From the NCBI GenBank assembly GCA_019722365.1, contig JADFUC010001773.1, positions 124,001 to 188,000 of the forward strand: a DNA stretch of 64,000 nt. The letters are read 5' to 3'. Made by a program: the position numbers and the translations under genes. This document shows, in pieces, positions 55,206-64,000 of this stretch; position 1 is the stretch's first letter; every line of letters starts with the position of its first letter. Source of the DNA: Lithospermum erythrorhizon (lineage: Eukaryota; Streptophyta; Magnoliopsida; Boraginales; Boraginaceae). Under the pieces are notes generated by a model. That model was not told the DNA's origin. It saw only the letters and a program-made list of their open reading frames with translations, and made no database searches.

Positions 55206-55512
55206 TATATGGGTAATTTATATTTCATTGAACATATAAAAATGTCTTAAGCATTTATTCATGGCATGTACTTTAATTTTATTGTCTTATATAATTTTGC
55301 TTATTAGGATAGGTTTTGCTATTAATATATACTAAATAAAAAATATGAGTATTTACTTGACTTCCGTATGTATTTATTTTAGTTTGTTTATTAAAATTCA
55401 TAATCTTTTGTAAATAATTAATAGATATATTTTACCTGTAATAATCTAATTATATTTTATATTCCATCTTATATACTTTTTTTTGAAACTTCTAATAAGT
55501 TCTAATCGTTTC

Positions 55513-55515
<3 letters not shown>

Positions 55516-55558
<43 letters not shown>
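55516..55558 (+). repeat. (TTA)n microsatellite
   Basis: About 14 uninterrupted TTA/ATT repeats, the longest simple repeat noticed in the window. Likely polymorphic. Confidence 0.9.
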
Positions 55559-55559
<1 letters not shown>

Positions 55560-57402
55560 TATCAAGAGATGCAATAGATTGTATAAGTTACTTACATCAT
55601 ATAATTTTTCTAGTATATTATTTTATTATGTAACTTAAGTAATTTTAGTTTTTGCTCTTGAAGTTTGTATTTGAAATATAACACTCAATGCCACAAGAAT
55701 GCATTTAACTAACCTACTAGGTAAATATTATCATAATTTTTACATTATTGAAATTTCATTTCATATTACTTATCATTGTTTATATGTTGTATCCATGTAT
55801 TCAATATTGTAACATCGGGCGAACAATGTACAATAAAATTCTATAAATTAATAGCTGGGATCGATTTAAATTTATTAATTTAGATAGTTATTAATTTAAC
55901 AATAAATAATAATTCAAAGAATTTTAATAACATGAAGACATGTACATTTAATGGCTTCTTTAAATTTATTGAGATTGATCCGCGAATACGTAATCATCCG
56001 TACATATCGAATATGAGAAATATTACGGGTAAGCATTAAATGAAGTCAATTCAGTGGATTAATTTTATTGAAATACATTCAACAATGTTGAATGGTGTAG
56101 GAACTGGTCTACATTAATGATTTAGTTTGATTTGTTGATCTTTTGTAGAAAGTTGAACCCCGCATCGAATGACGAGATTTGTTAAATTTTTTTAATCATA
56201 TCCTAATTATTTCATAATAGCATAATTTTTTTTATGAAAAAAGAATAATCAAAATTAATCATTTTTTTACTTTATAAATAGAAATGTGGTTCATTTTTCT
56301 ACTTTATAAATAGAGTTTTTTTTCTTATATTTTTTATTATGTGCTTTAAGAGTTTGAGTATAGCGCCGATCAATTATATTAAAGCAATGTGATTATTTGT
56401 ATTTCATTAGTAGTATCAAGGCTTTGCTTATCAGAAGATTTGTCGTTGTTTGTAACTTTTCTTGTTTTAATCATTATTATCTATACTCTTGTTTTTATTT
56501 ATTTAAAATAAAAAATTAATTAGGAATATGAGATTAAAAATATTTGTATAAATTTTATTTTAAAAAATGTCAAAAATAATTTATTTATGTTAATTATTAT
56601 TATTTAATTATAAACGATAATTTTATACTTATTTAATCATAAAAAAATAAAGTTAATATAAGTAAACAAGAATATACATAAAAGTGGGCGTGGCAGTATG
56701 GTCAATTTTATTAAACAAAAACCATCATGGAGCGTAGTGTTTCGAATTGGCCGCCAATTATTATGTAAGAGAGAGAAGATGACATAATATCAAAATCAAA
56801 AAGAGAATATTGAATAACTAAAACCATCGTAGATAAATTTTAAGATCATAAGGAAATAGTATTGATTATTTCATATTAGTTATAGTAATTACTTGAATAT
56901 TAAGTTTAGTATTATTAATATAAGTATTTTCATTAATTTTATACTTTAAAAAGAAAACAAACAACTATAAATACATATTTTCATTAAGTTATAATAATAA
57001 TTTTTTCAATTTCTAAGAATTATTAATTAATGATTTTCTTTTGGGACCTATATTATAAAAGATTTTTTCCAAAAAATTATTATCTTATTATTTTATCGAT
57101 TTAAATTTTTTAACTGTCCAAGTCGGACCGACAAATTTATTATTTTAGAGAGTTTATTAATTTGTCGGGTATCGATGAGTAGAGTTTTTTCTCAGATATT
57201 GAAAAAGCTATGATTTAATTACTCTTAAATTTTATACCCTCCCCAAGACTGTGAAAAATAATTCCAAAATATCATGATATCTGTTCCAAAGCAAAACTAA
57301 CAATAATGGTTATTTTTATAATTATAACAACGAAATTACGCTACTGACAAACTACCACGTGCAACGCACGCCCCTTCTTACCAAGATTTATAAACTCCCT
57401 AG

Positions 57403-57964
57403 TCCTTTTATCGCATAATGTAATGCATAGTTTCTTTTATTAAAAAATCTCTAAATTAATTTTCATTTGTGAAAATCTAAAATGTAAGAATAATTCCGTT
57501 TCCAAGTTAATTTTTTCAGAACGTTTCCGAAAATTAAATTAAAGTATTAAAAATACAATTTTATTTAAAATTGAAAGTAAATATAAAATTGATATATGAT
57601 ATACACACTTAAAGTAATAAAAAAAAATCTTTATTCAAATGGTTGTCGAATCAATTTTTATGAAAACGAGAAACTTATTGAGAAAAAATAGTACGCGAAT
57701 TTTTTTAGAAATTTCAATGAAATATTGATTGTAAAACAAGTTTGTGATGTACTCTCAATCAATAATCAACACATATAATATGAAACGCATGTTGATTTAA
57801 CACTCTAATTAGAAATCCGGAACCGTTCGGAAAAAAATGTCCGGAACCGAAGAAATTTCCATAATTTTAACTTGTTAAACTTTCTTAAAAAGCAAAAAAA
57901 AAATTAACATTAATGAGTATTTTTGAATTTTTTCCTTCCCAAATCACAATATAGAAAGGGAGGT
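57403..57964. other. Intergenic region upstream of the RPS8 promoter
   Basis: AT-rich. Nothing recognised before the promoter motifs of the ribosomal protein gene. Confidence 0.5.
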
Positions 57965-58081
57965 TGGGCCGAAATTGAAGGATTGTTGTAGGGCCCGGTC
58001 CGTTAGACAAATTAATTAGGGTTTATAATAAGAGCTCTTAGTAGCTTAAAAATTTAGTACCCCTCTTCCTCAAAACCCTAA
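57965..58081 (+). promoter_or_regulatory. Ribosomal-protein-type promoter: site II and telo boxes
   Basis: TGGGCC (site II type) lies at 57965-57970, with GGGCCC at 57991-57996. A telo box lies on the minus strand at 58016-58024 (TTAGGGTTT), and another on the plus strand at 58073-58081 (AAACCCTAA), 12 bases before the ATG. A pyrimidine-rich tract (CCCCTCTTCCTC, 58060-58071) suits a transcription start. Site II plus telo boxes is the known signature of plant translation genes, bound by TCP- and Myb/Pur-type factors. Confidence 0.8.
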
Positions 58082-58092
58082 TCGCCTCAATC

Positions 58093-60928
<2,836 letters not shown>

Positions 60929-62723
60929 ACCTATCGGCTTTAGCTCTTTTTATGAGGCATGACTTTGAGTGTTGTTGATGGAACTGGATTATTGTTATCT
61001 TTCTTATGAATTTTGTTACTGTTAGATAACTTAAAATACAGTTGTATTGTTATAGCTTTGTTCATTTTGTTCTTCCTGTTATATTCCTTGTCTATCAAAA
61101 CAATTCCCTCAGTGTTGTACTTAGTTAAGACTTGAATCACACTTCACCTCAAATCTATATTTCAACATATTATACCTCAAATTTAGGACCTATAATATCG
61201 GATCCCAATTGAACTCCATATTCAAAATATCAAATTTGTCATAAATCCATCTGGTTATATATTGAACATAAAATTAGTCGAACCGGATCGAACCTAAAGA
61301 TGTTTTAAACTTAGTTTTGTAAGTATAAAGTAGAGTTGAACCTAATGATGTTTTAAACTCAGTTTTGTAAGTATAAAGTAGGAAAGCTGAACCTTATTGC
61401 TCGAGCTTTTACGTCAAATCAGCTTTTATGTAATCTTGTATCTATATTTGTCAAGTTGAATCGAAACCTTTATTTGTTCATTTATATTCATTAATATATG
61501 TTGAGTGTTCAAACATATTATGAACATCGGTTTTTAGAAAAACCGTATTAATATATACTCCATCCGGTTTTTTTACTTGTCATCCTATACTTTTGCACAA
61601 TTATTAAGAAAGAAGAATCAAAATGTACATCAAAATGTAAAATGTCAATTAATTCAAAAATATATTATCGTTGTTTGATAAGTTCAATATAAAAAGAATC
61701 AAAAAGCATATCGGGAAATGTAAACCGCAATTTATTATGCTGAATGACAACTATTTTAAACCAAAAAAATTACGCCAGTGATTTACAACTAAAAAAAGGT
61801 ATGAGTATTACTTATATGTAAATATATGTTGAGTGTTCAAACATATTATTAATAGACATTATTATTTAATAATTATACATAATATTTGTGGAGGAGAGTC
61901 AAGTCTATATCCTGAAATCGATAGAGCTTAAAATTAATGTTTGAGTTTTGATTGGAACCATCGAATTGAACTTTCGAATTGAGTTAAATCTTATGGGCTC
62001 TTTGATTTAATTCAGACTTGGTAAAAGAGCTAGTCACACCACTACCTTGCTTTTCCCCTATTCTTACCATCTTGTTTTGGCTAAATATTTTATTTATTTA
62101 TCAATATCCAAATATGTAAATGCATTTACTATGTGGAAATTGGGATGATGGATTCGATCAAGGCCAATAGGCCATCCCCATGGTTTTGGTCCGACTGTCT
62201 CATTCAATGACATTAGAGGTTTGGCTTAGATTCAAGTGCAACATGTCACAACCATAATTCAATATCCACAAACAATCTAACAATTTATCAAAACATTAAA
62301 ATGAATACAAGTGGGAACATCTTAAATGGCCAAAAGCATGGACAATTCATAGTGGCAACCACCTTACCACCCTAAACATATACAAAGAATTGGATCTTGG
62401 TAATACAAGGTGTCAGTTTCTGGGGCTATATAAACATGATTGAAGAAAAAATAGCGAGGATCGTCGAAAAGTGTAACACTAGCCAGATGCCATTGCAACC
62501 AAACTCCATGTTTACACTGGCGATCCTCAGCCATCTTCAGAATCGCGTACTCTGGGAAGATTATATCATCAACTCTATTCGCTTATTTGTAGTGTGGATG
62601 ACTGTATGATAGAGGAGCGGCAGCTGAGCCCGGAGATCTTAATCTTGCAACAATGGATTCCACCATTTCACATCTAGCCAGATCACTCTCTTCCAGGAAA
62701 TGAAAGTTGCACTGACCAATAGG
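60929..62723. other. Convergent intergenic region between RPS8 and the xylosyltransferase gene
   Basis: Holds the 3' untranslated ends of both genes. Repeats within it: a roughly 46-bp tandem duplication at 61286-61392 (AACCTAA.GATGTTTTAAAC units); a direct repeat ATATATGTTGAGTGTTCAAA at about 61496 and 61825; and a Stowaway-like MITE between those two copies. Confidence 0.5.
61558..61805. mobile_element. Stowaway-like MITE
   Basis: 248 bp with inverted ends (CTCCATCCGGTTTTTTT on the left; the reverse complement of the right end reads CTCATACCTTTTTTT). It is flanked by TA on both sides, the target site of Tc1/mariner-derived Stowaway elements. No coding capacity. Confidence 0.55.
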
Positions 62724-63710
62724 TTACCATTCAAGACTTCTTACAATTTTATGAAGCTCATCAATTACCACTTGGGGTCGAGCATATGAACCTCCCAAGT
62801 AGATGGGATGGTACTTCAACCCTTTCCATTGAGCTATCAAGGCGAAATGTGGTCGTCTGAATTTATAAGCAACTATCTCGAGAACAATGGTTTTTGGCTC
62901 TGCAGAAACTATCTGAGTTAGAGCTGCACCATGCGCGCCAATAATGACTGAAGCATCTTGGATTGCTCGAACCTGGTCCTTCATAGGCATGTGTGCAAAC
63001 CGACCATTAATTACATTTAGTTTATATTCTTGTTGATTGGATGCCCAACTGTTTACAGCTTCAAATACTTCTGCTTCATTGTGAAGTCGTGTCTGTATCC
63101 TACCATGATGGCGTGGATGAGCTAAGTAATCCTCACGTCGAACGAAGAGGATGTTGTGACTGGATGTTGGTTTGAATATGCGATGTCTATCAACTGGAAA
63201 CCCAAATGCTGCTCTTATCATTTCCCCAAACTCTGACAATCTAGCAGTGCGCTGATCATCAGGATGCTGCCACAAATCATGTGCAGATGCTCCATGACAA
63301 TCTACTTTTTCTGTTAATCCCTTGAACATGGCAGTTTCATATCCCAAAGGTGTGAGGATAGCATGGTGGAAACAGACTGGGCCACTAAAATGCTTAGCAT
63401 ATTTGATGCTAGAAAACAATACTTGCCATGTTTCTTGCAATTGTGTCTGTGATATTTTCACCATACAAGAACAATAAGTACAATGCATAAACATATAAAT
63501 TGAATGCGAGTATGTGACATTACTTTTCTAACTAATTATATAACTTCAAAAATGGATTACCTCACAATGCCCATCTATGAATACTAAATGAGGACGATTC
63601 GGCAGGCCAGTCACTCTTGAAGCTACATATGCACTGTAAAAATCTGTGAAAGTATGGAATACATTTGCATACTCGAAGCGTGTGAGAAGAAGTGTTGGTT
63701 CCTCAACCCA
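62724..63710 (-). CDS. XYLT: Beta-1,2-xylosyltransferase (GT61), 3' part
   Basis: Golgi enzyme that adds beta-1,2-xylose to the core mannose of plant N-glycans. Two exons lie in the window on the minus strand, 63710-63561 and 63446-62724, in frame (about 290 residues to the stop). The remaining N-terminal half, including the signal-anchor, is in an exon beyond 64000. Visible family blocks are WVEEPTLLLTRFEYANVFHT, VTGLPNRPHLVFIDGHCE, LWQHPDDQRTARLSEFGEMI, NILFVRREDYLAHPRHHG, and the C-terminal GT61 signature MKDQVRAIQDASVIIGAHGA followed by ALTQIVSAEP. The usual length is about 530 residues. The visible part is intact. The region 63711-64000 is intron as far as I can see. Confidence 0.92.
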
Positions 63711-64000
63711 CTGAAATAGGCAAAGCGAGCACATAAGTTAGATAACTCCTAAAATATATGAACACTCAAAAAAAGAAGATAGCTAATGGTTGGGAAGGGG
63801 GCATGAGCTAGTACACATACAAATATATTTGATGCAATAAAAGATCTCAAATAATTGAACTCGTTTGATGCTCTATAGCAAAACATACAAACCCATTCAA
63901 TGCATATATCTTCACCACTGTGATTTAAAGAGCTAAATAAATTGTCATATTAGATTCTTAAGTTCTTGTTTTCATGAATATGTATCTATCCATTTTTATC

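Larger units (their letters stand above)
51854..57402 (+). mobile_element. Possible non-autonomous Helitron
   Basis: The left end reads A|TCTATATCTATATC followed by TATATATTAAAAGCA, like the 5' ends of many plant Helitrons. The right side has a hairpin CGTGC-AAC-GCACG at 57358-57370 within ACTACCACGTGCAACGCACG, a known style of plant Helitron 3' end, followed by CTAG|T at 57399-57402. The hairpin-to-CTAG distance (about 28 bases) is longer than the usual 10-12, so the true end may be altered. The interior is AT-rich without genes. The two ends could also belong to different elements. Confidence 0.4.

Overview
This is an AT-rich stretch of plant nuclear DNA. The genes have many introns with GT/AG boundaries, and every one I could assign has a land-plant homologue: an ABCC transporter of the AtMRP3 type, a plant WNK kinase, a core beta-1,2-xylosyltransferase, a HIPP protein and a plant-style ribosomal protein promoter. 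I read it as a dicot, but the sequence does not fix the species.

Layout. 3.67-9.19 kb (+): a complete ten-exon ABCC transporter. 11.08-16.78 kb (+): a complete 14-exon plastid DUF21/CBS protein of the MGR8/MGR9 (CorC/CNNM-like) family. 16.8-32.7 kb: gene-poor and rich in transposons. It holds a 1.3-kb foldback repeat, a 1.7-kb Mutator-like element with 9-bp target duplication and gene-like cargo, a 5'-truncated LINE, and a degenerate PIF/Harbinger element. 32.8-35.5 kb (+): a CCCH zinc-finger/RRM protein. 36.7-37.8 kb (+): a small plastid-type DnaJ-like zinc-finger protein. 40.3-41.4 kb (+): a WNK11-type kinase. 42.4-43.6 kb (-): a C2-domain protein. 45.4-46.9 kb (-): a broken RPA1-like gene. 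49.5-50.6 kb (-): a HIPP-type protein lacking the metal-binding cysteines. 51.9-57.4 kb: AT-rich repeats that may be one Helitron. 58.1-60.9 kb (+): 40S ribosomal protein S8. 62.7-63.7 kb (-): the 3' part of a beta-1,2-xylosyltransferase whose first exon lies beyond the right edge.

The genes are independent housekeeping or transport units, not an operon or cluster. From memory of Arabidopsis, ABCC3 and the MGR8-type gene are neighbours there (At3g13080/At3g13070), and WNK11, the C2 gene and XYLT lie close together (At5g55560/55530/55500). The window therefore seems to join two ancestral gene neighbourhoods. I found no evidence of a new multi-gene system. The most unusual items are the gene-carrying Mutator-like element, the duplicated segment in the plastid-targeting region of the MGR-like protein, the cysteine-less HIPP, and two coding-like fragments I could not identify. 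Intron boundaries were assigned by eye from splice consensus, reading-frame continuity and family similarity. Untranslated ends are not defined.
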